A stretch of 64,000 nt of DNA from positions 1,438,501 through 1,502,500 of the forward strand of contig JAKOGI010000004.1 in assembly GCA_029747015.1 (NCBI GenBank), given 5' to 3'. The stretch comes from Carnegiea gigantea. Lineage: Eukaryota > Streptophyta > Magnoliopsida > Caryophyllales > Cactaceae. The notes beneath the pieces were generated by a model. The model was not told the DNA's origin. It searched no databases and saw only the letters and a program-made list of their open reading frames with translations. Both the position numbers and the translations under genes were made by a program. This document shows, piece by piece, positions 1-10,668 of the stretch (positions are counted from its first letter, which is position 1; each line of letters opens with the position of its first letter).

Positions 1-960
1 GAGTCTAATTGAAAAGAAGTGGACATAGATGGCAAGATTCAAAGGATTGGAGCTGTATGAGGATGAGAATGAGACCAAGCAAATCAGAATTATCAAAGAA
101 CGATCCAGTTGATAGTTTGTTGTGAATGGTTCATGAGTGAGTTCCTTTCTTGTTACTTAAGAATTTCCTTGCCTTTGTGATGCAGATTTCATGTTAAAAA
201 CTGCTTCCAAGAGATTGATGCATATTGTTCGCGAACAGAAACAATTATCATGAGGTACAGAATAACTAAGCTTGTTTCTTTGTAATTATTTCATTCCTTT
301 ACCCCTGCCCCTCTGCGCTGTTGCTTCTAGATTTCGACTTATGCTGCATCGAAGCAATGAATGTTCATTGATGTGCTTTTTGCTAAATGAAGATGTTGCT
401 TTTGTAACAATCCTATCCCTTAGATTGGCTCTTTATCGTATCAAACCTCTTAGAAGTTCCTAAGGCTTTTATCTTGGGATTTTTGATTCAAATAATAAAA
501 ACAGAACTCATAGTACTACACGATTATATCTTTTGCCCTGAACTACATCACTGCCCTTTCAAATGTGCTTGATTATATATAGTAACCGACATGTAAGCCA
601 TATTACAGCTCTACAATATCTGTCTCTGTGATATGGGTTATCAGTTGGCTGGAGGACAATGGTCACTACGTACTTTCATTTTCGCCTTTCTGTATCCTTG
701 TAGACTTGTTATTCCATGCCATGATGACCTATCGCTCCTTGGTTCAGGTGTACACAAACATTTGTAGGTTGACCAACAGTAAGAAATCGATTAATTCCCT
801 AAGGGTGAAGGGCACCATCGTTGGATGGATATAGCAGCTCCAAGTCTTATTTCTACCCATTCCTGGCAGTGGGTAAATGCCATATGAACTCTTTTACCTT
901 AAAACTTTGTGTGAGAATCTGAGATGCTAGGGTATTTCGACTCTAAATAGTGCAAGCACA
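1..960. other. No gene resolved; possible exon end at left edge
   Basis: A short open frame at 29-112 (+) starts at an ATG, is rich in charged residues and ends ELYEDENETKQIRIIKERSS, TGA at 110-112. It could be the last exon of a gene lying mostly left of the window, but there is no convincing polypyrimidine tract or splice acceptor just upstream, and a second frame over the same bases is equally open. The rest of this stretch is AT-rich with only short open frames and nothing I recognise. Confidence 0.15.
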
Positions 961-1029
961 TGCCAAAAGAACATGGTATTAGACAGAGTGTGCCAAAAGA
1001 ACATGGTATTAGACAGAGTGTACCAAAAG
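961..1029. repeat. 30-bp tandem repeat, 2.3 copies
   Basis: 961-990 and 991-1020 are identical 30-mers beginning TGCCAAAAGAACATGG. A partial third copy starts at 1021 with TACCAAAAG. Perfect identity points to a recent local duplication. Confidence 0.95.
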
Positions 1030-1216
1030 TTAATGTAGGTGTAATCCTGCAATTGGAAGAAGTATGCCATTCTTGGTTTCTTTTACACCCCAATCATTAT
1101 GTCCGATCAAGCATTCTTAGAATTTGATGTGATTTATTTCAAATATGAGTCATCTTAGTCTGGAACATGATGCCATCAAATGTGATGTTCTCAGCTTAGC
1201 ACATCACATCTCTTGG

Positions 1217-1263
1217 GTATATATATATATATATAAATATATATAGATATATATATATTATAT

Positions 1264-1299
<36 letters not shown>

Positions 1300-1320
1300 A
1301 TATATATATATATATATATC
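1217..1320. repeat. (TA)n microsatellite
   Basis: About 100 bp of almost pure TA dinucleotides, broken by a few GATA/CTATA/AAATA interruptions. It is self-complementary and expected to be length-polymorphic. Confidence 0.95.
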
Positions 1321-1864
1321 TACTTAAGGCAAAATAGTAACCTGCTTGTTGTTTGTTTGGCCCTAGGGCTGGATGCTGACCCGTTCCTTGGTTGTTCACC
1401 CAAGGGAGAAGTAACTTGTTTGTTGGTTGTTCACCTCCTTTATAATTCCCATCCAGGTACTAAAAATGGGTAACTTGGGTGTGTCGTGTACATGTTTGGA
1501 GTTTGCGGATGCCGCCTCTTTATTTTTGGGCTTCTTGTGGTTGTGTTATTATATATAAAGAATCAAAGCGGGAAGAGACAGTAGGAGGTTATATGTTAAA
1601 TTATGTGAGGTGTATAACATGTGTTGTGAATGAAAGTGTGCAAATACATCTTAGAAGACACTCCCCCCCCCCCCCCAAAATTTTTGGGTCAAGCAGTAAG
1701 GTGAATTCTACTAGCAGAGTAGACATTGCTTGCGAGCAAGCAGCAGTATGCTTTCTTAGTGGACTTTTCTCCTTTTTGTCCAGCTTGGCCAAATGTAAAT
1801 AACCATCTCTGAGCCAATTGTTCAAGTGCATGGTACCAGCCAACACTACTATAATTTCCACTTC
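1321..1864. other. Spacer, no gene recognised
   Basis: Open frames here are short and cross homopolymer tracts, including a run of about 15 C near 1662-1676 followed by A and T. I see no splice-supported coding sequence. Confidence 0.4.
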
Positions 1865-1930
1865 TCTAATTCCTTTTTTTGTGTGTGTGTTTTTGGGGGG
1901 GGGGGGGGGTGGAACAGTTTTCTAATTCCT
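1865..1930 (-). mobile_element. Micro-retroposon: oligo(C)-oligo(A) end with 10-bp duplication
   Basis: TCTAATTCCT occurs at 1865-1874 and again at 1921-1930. It flanks 46 bp that on the minus strand reads CTGTTCCA, then a long C run, then AAAAACACACACAC and an A run. A sequence ending in an A-rich tail and bracketed by a direct repeat is the signature of target-primed reverse transcription. The insert is too short to be anything but the extreme 3' end of a retroposed RNA. A similar GGAACAG-plus-G-run junction occurs near 3220. Confidence 0.6.
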
Positions 1931-2150
1931 GGTTGAGAGGCTGACCAATCCTCTGAAACAAAGGGGCAAACCAAATATATGTTCCTTAGATTCTTGCCCA
2001 TCATGCAGAGTACACAAAAAGTCATTCCCCATTCCCCAATCCCTGAGTGCTCCACTTCCTTTCTAGAGGAGACTGTTGTGAAAAATCTTCCAAAATTACA
2101 GATTCCATTTATATGGAATTCACAAACTCCAATCAATTTCCCCATTCCCT
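1931..2150 (-). pseudogene. Possible LINE reverse-transcriptase zinc-binding fragment
   Basis: On the minus strand a frame reads TFCVLCMMG and, after a shift, CPFVSEDW. An overlapping frame reads ESKEHIF. Together they resemble the CxxC...H....C pattern of the zf-RVT domain at the end of plant LINE ORF2 proteins, broken by at least two frameshifts. The match is short and decayed, so it is tentative. Confidence 0.35.
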
Positions 2151-2333
2151 GAAATTAGCATTCGGTAACAATGATAGCTAAGATGCTTGTTGCCGTCTCA
2201 TGTGTGAATATCAAGCAAACTAATGAGCAGTTCTGTCCTCGACCTTGTGTGAGACTGTGAGTTGAAGAGATTATTCACTTTGCATTGATACCAGACTTGA
2301 CCGTCCACCTACGAACTGGATCAAAGCACTTAC

Positions 2334-2872
2334 CCAGCCATCCCTCTAGTCAAACCAATATTGACACTTGCTTCATTCCCAGTTGACCATTGAAACCCTT
2401 GTCGAAACTGGCAACCTGCATAGCCCTTTCCTTCTGAACTGGGGGGTTTGGTGTCATTCAAAGCCAGCTTCACTGGGGAGGCTATGGAGTATTCAACTTC
2501 ATAAATTTTGCAGACTAAAAGCTCTGCCTAATTATGGATACACTAGCCTTGCGACATCAATAATGCATCATCAAAACATGAAATATCTACGATAACAAGC
2601 CCACCCATTGCTTCGGCATATGGAGAATCTGTGTACACCGAATGAACTAATGTGTTTCGTTCCACATTGGTCCTGAAGAACCTCGTGATAATTGCAAAAA
2701 TCATTTGTGAAATTCTATTTGATACCTGAAAAATTGATGTCACAGGATTACTTAATGTCACCAGAGTCACATTAATCAAAACAAATTTTACATGCCAGAG
2801 GAAAGAGCTTAGTTTTCCAACCTTGAAGCTGCCTTTGTACAGGCCTAGAGGATGTTTTTGAGCATGGAACAC
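2334..2872 (-). CDS. Possible minus-strand exons, unrecognised
   Basis: Minus strand, 2496 down to 2334, is open for about 54 codons (starting EYSIASPVKLALNDTK, ending NEASVNIGLTRGMAG) and ends exactly at a consensus splice donor, GG|GTAAGTGC. Upstream on the same strand, 2750-2540 is open after a TTTTTCAG acceptor-like site and reads YTDSPYAEAMGGLVIVDISC. The junction between the two would need a GC-type donor or a lost base. No domain is recognised. It may be a real exon pair, a gene relic or chance. The extent is given as the longest open stretch. Confidence 0.25.
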
Positions 2873-3646
2873 AATTAGGTTACCAAGATAATTGCCAAAG
2901 ACCTCCTCTATATAGAACTAAAGATCAATCATAAAAAAGACTTGTTTGTGTTAGAAAACTTATAGTAGCACTAATTCTTCAGGGTGGTTGTCTGTCTACT
3001 AAATGTGTAATTTTATTAGCAAGCTTGTGCTAAGTAGGGATGCTTAGTAGGAGGTTTATTTCTTGATGCTCTGAGTGTGTGACCAATTGAGGTGTTCTAG
3101 GTTGTCTCTGATTTCAGTTGGAGATTACAAAAGGTACAAGACAGTGGTCAACCCCAGAAAAGAAAAAGAAATCAAGTTTTAGGCTTGACTCCTTCAGTTT
3201 TTTTTTAAATTTTTTTTGGGAGGGGGTTGGAACAGAAAACACTTGGGTTATTTTTCTGCCTCAGGGACATCCATAGGGTGTCTTGGCAATGTGACGGACA
3301 TTTACTGGTATCATTACTCTAGATAATGCATGACACATGTTTGGCATGTTGCATGGGATTTTGTGAAGGTTGTAGTGAGTGCTATGTGATTTTGGTTAAA
3401 TGATAAATAGTTTGACCTTAACGGCTGTGGTATATGGAATACTGGGAAGGTACACTTCTTGGATCTCTGAGATTAAGCCTTCAAAGCTTTTGGAATGTTG
3501 CCTGACATTATGCTTTTTTGGCACGTGCTCAAATTATTTAATGTCGAAGAACCTGACCTTCTCACGTGGGATTTTGGGATAAAAAGGTTCGTATGGCTTT
3601 CATCTACTTATGGAGAATGGACAGAAATGAGCATAAGGTGTCTTAG
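2873..3646. other. Spacer, no gene recognised
   Basis: No supported coding sequence. A T-rich tract followed by GGGAGGGGGTTGGAACAG (about 3199-3233) resembles the micro-retroposon end at 1865-1930 but lacks an obvious flanking duplication. The stretch from about 3460 to 3646 has open frames that I cannot assign. Confidence 0.4.
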
Positions 3647-4213
3647 AACTGCTGCACCAATTAGATGGGTAAGATCCTAACCTTTGATAATTTACAATAG
3701 AGAGGTAAGATCTTGGTGAATAGATGTTTTATGTGCAAAAATGGTCTAGAAACTACAGACCCTTTACTTCTCATTGCCTGATAGCTAGATGCCTGTGGGA
3801 TTTAGCCTGTAGCTGCTTGGGCCTACACTGGGTGATGCCAAGTTCTATGAGGCATTAGTGATCGATGTGGGAAGGTTTTTTGGGAGAAGGGCCAAGTTTA
3901 AAGTCTTCTGAGCCATTCCTCATGCTATTTTTTAAATTTATTGTGGAGGGTGAGAAATGTTGAGAGTTTTTGATGGGATGAAAACCTCCTTGGAGCGGTT
4001 AAAGGATAAGTGGCTCAAGACTCTTCTTTTGGGAAGAGGAGGTTGTTTGTTCTTGCTCGTCGGAAGTTATTAATTTTGTGGATACCTTATTCTTGGGCTG
4101 TGATTAGCTTTGTGGGATGTTGTATTAGCATCCTTCCTTGTATATCCCCCCCTTTTTAATATATTTCATCTTTTTCTTTTCAAAAAAAAAAACAAACTGC
4201 TGCACCAATTAGA
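3647..4213 (+). mobile_element. 5'-truncated LINE with 19-bp target duplication
   Basis: AACTGCTGCACCAATTAGA is present at 3647-3665 and again at 4195-4213. The 529 bp between ends in oligo(A) (4182-4192). Internally a frame reads [18 protein letters not shown] and then, after a one-base shift, [17 protein letters not shown]. This is the CxxC...HC zinc-binding segment at the end of plant LINE ORF2, followed by KDKWLKTLLLG and a 3' tail. Only the last part of the element was copied, as is usual for LINEs. The perfect duplication makes this an unambiguous retroposition event. Confidence 0.88.
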
Positions 4214-4729
4214 GTATGATGTCCTTTTAGTTGTAGGGAATTAGTCAACTTTCTACAATTGGTGGACCTACATAAGTCCCCACATTCACATGAGCCTAAG
4301 AGGTATTGGCCAAAGCATTGAAGAACATGTCAGTGGGAGCTAGTTCTTTAGAGCAGAGTTCATTTAATGGGGTTAGAAGAAAAGTAAGACACGAAAGGGG
4401 AGAAATGCAGTTTGCGAAGCCAAACAATAGTCACTCTAATTTAGCCTAGATGGCTGTTATTCTCATATGTATCGTCAAGCACGTGTAAGGAAGTTGGTGA
4501 TAATTTTACTCATGCAGTTCTATAGGTATGCTTTTGAGCATCTGAGTCACGGGTTCTGACATTAGAAAGAGGGAATTTGGGGGATAAGAATGTTACTGCT
4601 GGTCTCTTCTTTCATTTTAGATTTGTTCTTACTTCGAAGGGTCAAAAAGATCTGGACATTGTGGGTTGCATATTATTCCACTTAGTTTCATGCATTAGCC
4701 GATTTTAATACCTTTGTGATACTGGCCAA
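4214..4729. other. Spacer, no gene recognised
   Basis: This continues the pre-insertion sequence of the LINE target. There are no long open frames and no recognised element. Confidence 0.4.
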
Positions 4730-4920
4730 CAGGGTAGAGAGCTTGGTAGTTGTCAGTTCGCCTCCTGTGCAGGGCTACCCAGGTTCAAATTTGGATCACA
4801 GCAATACTCTTGCAAGGAGGACTATTGAGGTGCCAGTGGACCAATCCTGATCCTCTCCGCCTGATCCAAATTCTGTCCATTGTACCCTTAGGCTCAGTGG
4901 CCTGATCCAACCAAAGAAAA
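4730..4920 (+). mobile_element. tRNA-derived SINE-like element
   Basis: GAGCTTGGTAGTTGTCAGT resembles a pol III A box. About 35 bp further on, CCCAGGTTCAAATTTGG resembles a B box (GGTTCRANNCC). An unrelated body of about 130 bp follows, ending in an A-rich stretch (CCAAAGAAAA). Spacing and order are those of tRNA-derived SINEs. No clear target duplication was found. Confidence 0.45.
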
Positions 4921-5195
4921 TTCCTTTGAAAACTTTAGGGTGTATTATTAGATTCTTACGACAGCACATCTGTTTTCACATGTGTTATGATCCAATGATT
5001 CTAATATTCTTGATGGAATCATCTTCTTCTTCCTCTTGTTCCCCCCCCAGGCCTTTTTTTTGGGGGGGGGCGGGCGTACTTGCGTGGAGGGGCACACAAG
5101 AAGTAAGCGAGGAACACTAGGGATGAATTTCAAACTCAAGGTTAAATTTAAATTTCAGTGATTTTTGCCAACTATTTTTGCCACTGTGGTTGCAG

Positions 5196-6228
5196 ACGTC
5201 TTTTGTTTGATATTGATGTGAATGGTACCAACTACCAAGAATTTGAGCTTAATTCAAGGTTTCAACAAGGTTGTTGATTGTTGAGCAATCAAAGTAACCA
5301 AATCAGATTTCTACACTGAAAAGGGGTTTTCTTTCCAATATACGATCATCTTCAATTGTCCCTTTATTATCTTGTGACCTGTTCCTTAATTGGCAAATAC
5401 TTGCAAAAGTTCATTGATGCATAGTTACAACTCATTCAGTGTGCTTTTTAATGAAATATACAACAAGTCTCCCTGATGCAAACATTACATTCTATCCTTC
5501 CTGAAAAGCATGGATTAGAGACTGGTGCAAGTACCTGCTTTTTATCCTGGGCTAAGGTAAGCACTTTCTTAAATCACTTTATTCTAATCCTCAGGAATTT
5601 ATAAATGTCCAGAAATTCCAAGATTTGCAGAAAGAAAGTACTAATCAAACCACAGAGATCTTGCAAGCTGGTATCAAGAGACTTGTTGATGACTAAACAA
5701 AGCAAAGCATTGAGACTGCAACTATACGCCAAAGGTACTACACTATCAAGGGAGGGTGCCAGAATGAAGGAAATGTGGTTCTGGTGGAGATTGATGGAGC
5801 ATTAGACACTAGACTTGTTGGAATAGAGAGACCTAGCGACAATAGATCCGGTAACTTAGCCTTTATTCACTCAATCTACTCTACGAATTACAAACAGGAT
5901 GCTGGGCATTGGAGTTCCTGTCGAAGCAAACGTGGAACTTACGGAAGTTTTTTTTTTCTTTTTCTTTTTTTGTTTTGGGGGGGGGGGGGCTTCAGGTTTG
6001 AATCCCCGAACTCTTTGGTTAAATTTTAATAGCTGTACCCATTATGCTAAAATTTATGTGTGTTACGAGTAACAAATTGTACATTCAAGTAAGTTCAGGA
6101 AAAAGAAGGGACTTTCGGGGGCTCAATCCCAACAAAGATCTGCCAGTGCTTTGAAGGCAGCAGTCGGACTTGATGAAGATGCTTCTCAATCACGTCCAGA
6201 GAGGCAGGCAAGCAAGCTTAGAGATTAG
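5196..6228 (+). pseudogene. Broken exons of an unrecognised host gene (3' end)
   Basis: Several coding-like segments lie in order with good splice signals. 5196-5258 follows TGGTTGCAG, encodes RLLFDIDVNGTNYQEFELNS and ends AAG|GT. 5440-5556 follows ATTCAG, starts VLFNEIYNKSP, needs one frameshift near 5471, then reads LMQTLHSILPEKHG and ends AAG|GTAAGC. 5595-5850 follows CCTCAG and reads EFINVQKFQDLQKEST..., with an in-frame TAA at 5694, then IETATIRQRYYTIKGG and EIDGALDTRLVGIERPSDNR. The last open segment ends ...LDEDASQSRPERQASKLRD with a stop at 6226-6228. The interval between the second and third segments is only 38 bp, shorter than functional plant introns normally are. A frameshift, a nonsense codon and a SINE-like insertion near 5945 suggest a pseudogene. 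I do not recognise the protein. It may extend upstream, interrupted by the elements annotated there. Confidence 0.42.
5945..6058 (-). mobile_element. tRNA-like SINE with oligo(C)/oligo(A) tail
   Basis: Read on the minus strand, AGCATAATGGGTAC resembles an A box. About 30 bp later TTCGGGGATTCAAACC resembles a B box. Then come about 11 C, AAAAC, and an A-rich tail of about 25 bp. Box order and the A tail fit a short pol III retroposon. The C run before the A run is shared with the micro-insertions elsewhere in the window. A target duplication is not clear (TTACG on both sides only). Confidence 0.4.
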
Positions 6229-6371
6229 CCATTACGGTCAAACGAGAGCCCCACAATGGTTGCATCCTTCTACCGGTAACTATTGGAATGCATGAACAAT
6301 TTTCGTTGTCTTGCGTGAACCATTTGTAGATACTGGTGTAATTTGCCCGTGCTAGTGGTAGTAATGGTCAA

Positions 6372-6430
6372 CTAAGCACTTTAATTTCGACCCCCCAAAA
6401 AAAAAAAAAAAAAACCTAAGCACTTTAATT
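6372..6430 (+). mobile_element. 29-bp micro-retroposon with 15-bp target duplication
   Basis: CTAAGCACTTTAATT occurs at 6372-6386 and at 6416-6430. The 29 bases between are TCGACCCCCC followed by about 18 A and a C. An oligo(A)-ended insert flanked by a perfect 15-bp repeat is diagnostic of target-primed reverse transcription, here truncated to almost nothing but the tail. Confidence 0.75.
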
Positions 6431-6624
6431 GGGACGATCAATTTGTTGCTCAGTCGCCTTTCAAGAGGCAGGTTGCCTTAGCAAGGAACAAGTCATGTTA
6501 AAGATTACATTAATAGATGGATTTTTCTACAACATTGAAACTTGAAAGCACTTCTGATGTATAAAAGGGAGAAAAGGAAAATCGGGTCAAGCGTCTTGTG
6601 TGCAAAATCTTTTAAAAAGATCAA

Positions 6625-6996
6625 GGTCGTGTTTGAAAAATAGCTGTTAGCTATTAGTTATTTTGTTTAAATTAGCTGTTTTTAAAAAAAGTGTTTGGTA
6701 AAATTAGTTGTTTCTAAAAAATTTGTTAGTAAAGTTTTATTTATGCTCTTATCTATAAATTACTTTTGAATAATGTGATCTTTTCAAACTTCTGGATAAT
6801 TATGTCATTTTTACAAAAAGTTATTACCAAAGAGCTAATAAGAATAACTTTTTCAAAAAGAGCTTTTTGGAGCGAAACAGCTAATACAAACGGCTATTTA
6901 TCAAACATTTTTTGGCTATTTAACATGGTCAAAACAGCTAAAATCATCCCAAACAACTATTTTTACTCAAACAGCTGTTGTTATCAAACGCCCCCC
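6625..6996. mobile_element. MITE with AGCTGTT-rich inverted ends
   Basis: The left end GGTCGTGTTTGAAAAATAGC is matched in inverted orientation by the right end, which reads AACAGCTG...TTATCAAACGCCCCCC. The interior is AT-rich with repeated (T)AGCT(G/T) words and no coding capacity. The ends resemble those of the elements at 36645, 38286 and 16094. A clean target duplication was not found. Confidence 0.55.
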
Positions 6997-7066
6997 AAAA
7001 GCGATCCTTAGGAATTAGGATGTAATGATTTTAAATGGCGAAAAAGTTCATAACGTTTGTATTATA

Positions 7067-7168
7067 GGTAATTATTTTGCATTTTGCAATTCAATAGCAG
7101 TGTTGGTGGAAAAAAAGGGTAATTATTTTGCATTTTGCAATTCAATAGCAGTGTTGGTGGGAAAAAAA
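7067..7168. repeat. 51-bp tandem duplication
   Basis: 7067-7117 (starting GGTAATTATTTTGCATTTTG) is repeated almost exactly from 7118. Only the terminal A run differs in length. This is a recent local duplication. Confidence 0.93.
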
Positions 7169-8696
7169 AAAAGAAGCATTTAGCAAAATTTTTCGTGCTT
7201 GCAAAATAAATGAAGTGTTTGATTTTATGCTATTTGAAGCGATCCTTGGAAAGTTTACATTCCTATTAATATACTAAAATTCTATTTTATTGATGTACCT
7301 TAATTCTTTATGAAGACATCTTAAACTTCAACACCAAGCATGTTTGCTTGCCTATTACCATTTCTAAGAGCATATTGCAAGATTAATCCTCTGAATTCAA
7401 TCGTACTTGTGACATCGTTATTGCTGAACTGTAAGTTATATTTATCTTTGGATAAATTATTTTTGTTTTTAGTCAAATGAATGTAGTGTCATTCTTGTTG
7501 AATTATGGAAAACTTAAACAGGTTAAACATTGAAAAAAACCCGTCATTTCCGTCGCGTGAAATGGACTTCTATACTTCGATCCTCGTATGTGATCACATA
7601 TATAATTAATGTGCATTCATTGACTTGAGCATACAAAGAGCTGTATATTGAGATAATTACAAGAGTTGCTATTCAGAGTACCTAGAGTTGGGTGTTCATG
7701 GTTCGGGCACTTGAATCAACAGTTTTTTAATTTGTCTAATAATTTTGTTGTATTCATAACTATTGCAATTTATACTACGTATAAAATTTTATTGTGTTGC
7801 GTCAACAAACACTTGATATTATCACACAGTGCCTTGCTACCATTTACATTTCAAGGACTCCACACCTCCATAAAGCATAAATTTTCTAGCATTATATTTA
7901 TGCCCAACCCATTGTCTAGATGCTACTAGGCCTCCTAGAGGACCTAGACACCAAATAAAATAACACAACAGAGTTAAAGTACGTGCCTTGTTGGAACTTG
8001 GGGATGAGTCTTTAGGGAAGGGAAATTTTTTTTTTAAAAAAAAGTTTCAATTTTTTTTTTTATTAACTTACCACAATTTAAAGGTAATATAGCAAAATTT
8101 TCAACAACATTGTGTAAACTTTTTTATCATTCGGGTATTAAAATTTAAACTCCATATAAATCACCTCACTATATATATACTAATTAATAGGATGTTAAGT
8201 TAAAAACAAAATTGACTTAGTCTTTTGATGATATAAATATTTCATCATGATGACCAAAATCTATAACTCTCTTCCATTCGTCTAGTAGTTTAATGACATA
8301 TACATTGTAAAGTTTATAAATTATGTAAAGCAGTGACGGTCACTTCCACCATCCACTTTAGTACGAATATGAAAACTTTAGACAACCATCATTAACTCTA
8401 TGTAAGAAGCTGTTATTCAGCCAAACAAAAAAAACTCTATAGGAAGCTATCAGTGAAATTGTGATAGTAGATATTAAAGAGAAATGAATGAAAACTAGTC
8501 TTGTAAGTTTTCTTACTTAACTTTGTAAGCTTTACTAGATGAAATATCAGGTACCCCCCACCCCCCAAAATATGTAAATTAAAGTGTTTCATCTTTAAAA
8601 ATTTTAAAATATTGTTCTTTATGGCTCTCAATTTTAAAGGTTCTCTCTTATTAAAAAAAAAGGAGAAAATTAACAAATAAATGAAGACTAGATACC
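7169..8696. other. AT-rich spacer, no gene recognised
   Basis: No coding sequence is supported. A CCCCCCACCCCCC run followed by AAAA at about 8555-8571 resembles the oligo(C)-oligo(A) motif seen elsewhere but without a flanking duplication. Confidence 0.5.
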
Positions 8697-8762
8697 GCTA
8701 GTAATTCTATGGTACATACCCATGTACCTGGTTAGGTACACACCTATAGATATAGTATTCCA
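8697..8762. repeat. Relative of the foldback element at 57638
   Basis: AATTCTATGGTACATACCCATG, followed by a GTAC-rich centre and CACACCTATAGATA, parallels the 57638-57715 element (ATTCTATGATACATACCCAT ... ACGCCTATATAAG). The right inverted end here is decayed (GATATAGTATTCC), and no 9-bp duplication is visible. Confidence 0.5.
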
Positions 8763-10034
8763 ATATAATCGATTCGGTGTCTAATCGCCTACCTTACTTC
8801 TAGATGTGGACATCAAAAATTATCGACGTATGTAAGAAAAGATGCACTGCAGACACCAAAAAGTATAATACAGCCAAGCAAAGATACATTTCCGATAAAA
8901 AAAAAAAAAGAGACACTAAAATTTTCAATAAATTGTTGAATGGATCCACTAAAAATTATCAACTAATTAATAACAATCTCAAATTATCTTATTCATAAAA
9001 TAACTAGTAGCTAATGAACATAATAATTAATGACATTATTATTATATTGAAGGCCACCAGCATCAAGAACCCAACGAACAAAAATATAATCCTTATGCAC
9101 TATTAATATAAGAACCTAACCCTTACCCAACAAATGATATTGATTCTTGTTGAATTTGTGAATATTAGAACTGATTGCTTATTTAAAATTATAGATGTGG
9201 ATGCTACTATATATATTCATATTTGGTGATGGTGAATTTTTCGTGATTTTGCATCTTAATTTTGTTCTAATAACTCTTTTATGCTATGCAGTGAACCTTT
9301 AACCGACTGTAGTGAACTTTTGCTCGATTATAATGAACCTTTGTCCACTTGAACGTGGGTTACACGCGTAGTGTACGTAACTAGCCATGCGTTTGTAGCA
9401 TAAAATTTTCTAAATACCGCATCATTCTCTCTCTTTTTGGGGGGCGGGTCCGAATCAAATTCTCTCTTTGAAGAAACCTAAATTTCTTTTCTCATCAAAA
9501 AGAGTCACTGTACCGGATGTACTAACGAAACCATAATTAGAGTGTTAGTTAATTAAAAGTGGATTAAGTGATTTAGAATCAAGAAACTTAGTAAGTGAAA
9601 CTTTCGCTTACTTGGTCTCAAGTACTTGAAAATTCCGATTCATCCAACCTCATAAAATATAAAATTTAATTTTTTAAATTAGTTTACTGGTTTGTCAGTG
9701 TGATTATTATTTCACTCTTCACAAATGAGCTTGTTAACTAGGAGATCTGCCAGCAAAAATTTAAAATTTTCAACTTTACAAACTGTTTTTTTGGATCGAA
9801 CTTACAGACTTTTAAAATGTAAATAAATGTGTAGTTTTTGAAACTTAATTAAACCGATTTTTTAAATTGGTCAAGCATGAAATATTTTGGTTTGGTTAAC
9901 TAAATTGATCTGGTTACCTGATTTTTAGAATAGGTTTTCTTGCATGCTCCTAGTTATAGCTTTCACAGTCTTGTCAAACGATAAATAGGGGAAGCAAAAA
10001 AGTTTACTCTCTTAAAATCCACAAAACTGGCCCA
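8763..10034. other. AT-rich spacer, no gene recognised
   Basis: No supported coding sequence. Near 9431-9480 a T-run/G-run followed by GGTCCGAATCAAATTC looks like the B-box end of a minus-strand SINE of the type seen at 5945. Confidence 0.4.
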
Positions 10035-10668
10035 ATAGGAATGAAATATGCATGCTAAAAATGGAAATAAAATGGATATGGAAAGAGTATTACTAAAATG
10101 AGTATATATAGTATGGATATGGGTACCTATAGGTTCCACCCGCCAATACCCGCTCCATACCCGTTTTATCAATAGCCGCGCCGTACCTACCCCATATCCA
10201 CTTCATGTAAGGCATGTACTAGTTCCTTTAAAGTTCGACTTTGTTGCTTAAACTTGAATATCTTGCTAGTCGCTTTGACTTGTATTGTATTCAAGATTTC
10301 ATAGAATATTTTGTTAAAAACTGTAATTGTCAAAGGCTAATTTGTTGCTTGAATTTGGAAAACTTTTATTGGATTTGGTGTGATATGATGTGTTGTTGGA
10401 AACTTGGTGTTAATGTAAGATATTGACTCTTTGATATTGAATATAGGTATAAAATGAATTTAATTCTTTTTGATCTATATATACCCGAATAAAATCCGCA
10501 TACATGCTATACCCAATGAGTATGGGTATGGATATGGATATGACTATAACTTTAAAATACCCAAAAGGTATAGGTTTGAGTATAGATATCGATTTTGAAA
10601 ATAGGTATGGGTGAGAGTACAACTAAATATGTCCTACACCCACTCCATTGCCAGTCTTAAGGATGCCG
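10035..10668. mobile_element. Degenerate hAT-like element, TACCCG/GGATATGG-rich
   Basis: The right part (GGGTGAGAGTACAACTAAAT ... CACTCCATTGCCAGTCTTA) closely parallels the right end of the intact element at 18886-19779 (GGGTGAGGGTACAACTCAAC ... CATCGTCATCCCTA). The left part has clustered TACCCG/CCCATA words. Terminal bases are mutated and I cannot define a target duplication. The left limit is approximate. Confidence 0.5.

Noticed and set aside
1217..1320. TA tract as a hairpin terminator or regulatory element
   Set aside because: A simple dinucleotide microsatellite explains it, and no transcription unit is attached.
4730..4920. A genuine tRNA gene
   Set aside because: A- and B-box-like words are present, but the arms do not pair into a cloverleaf and an unrelated body follows, so SINE is the better reading.
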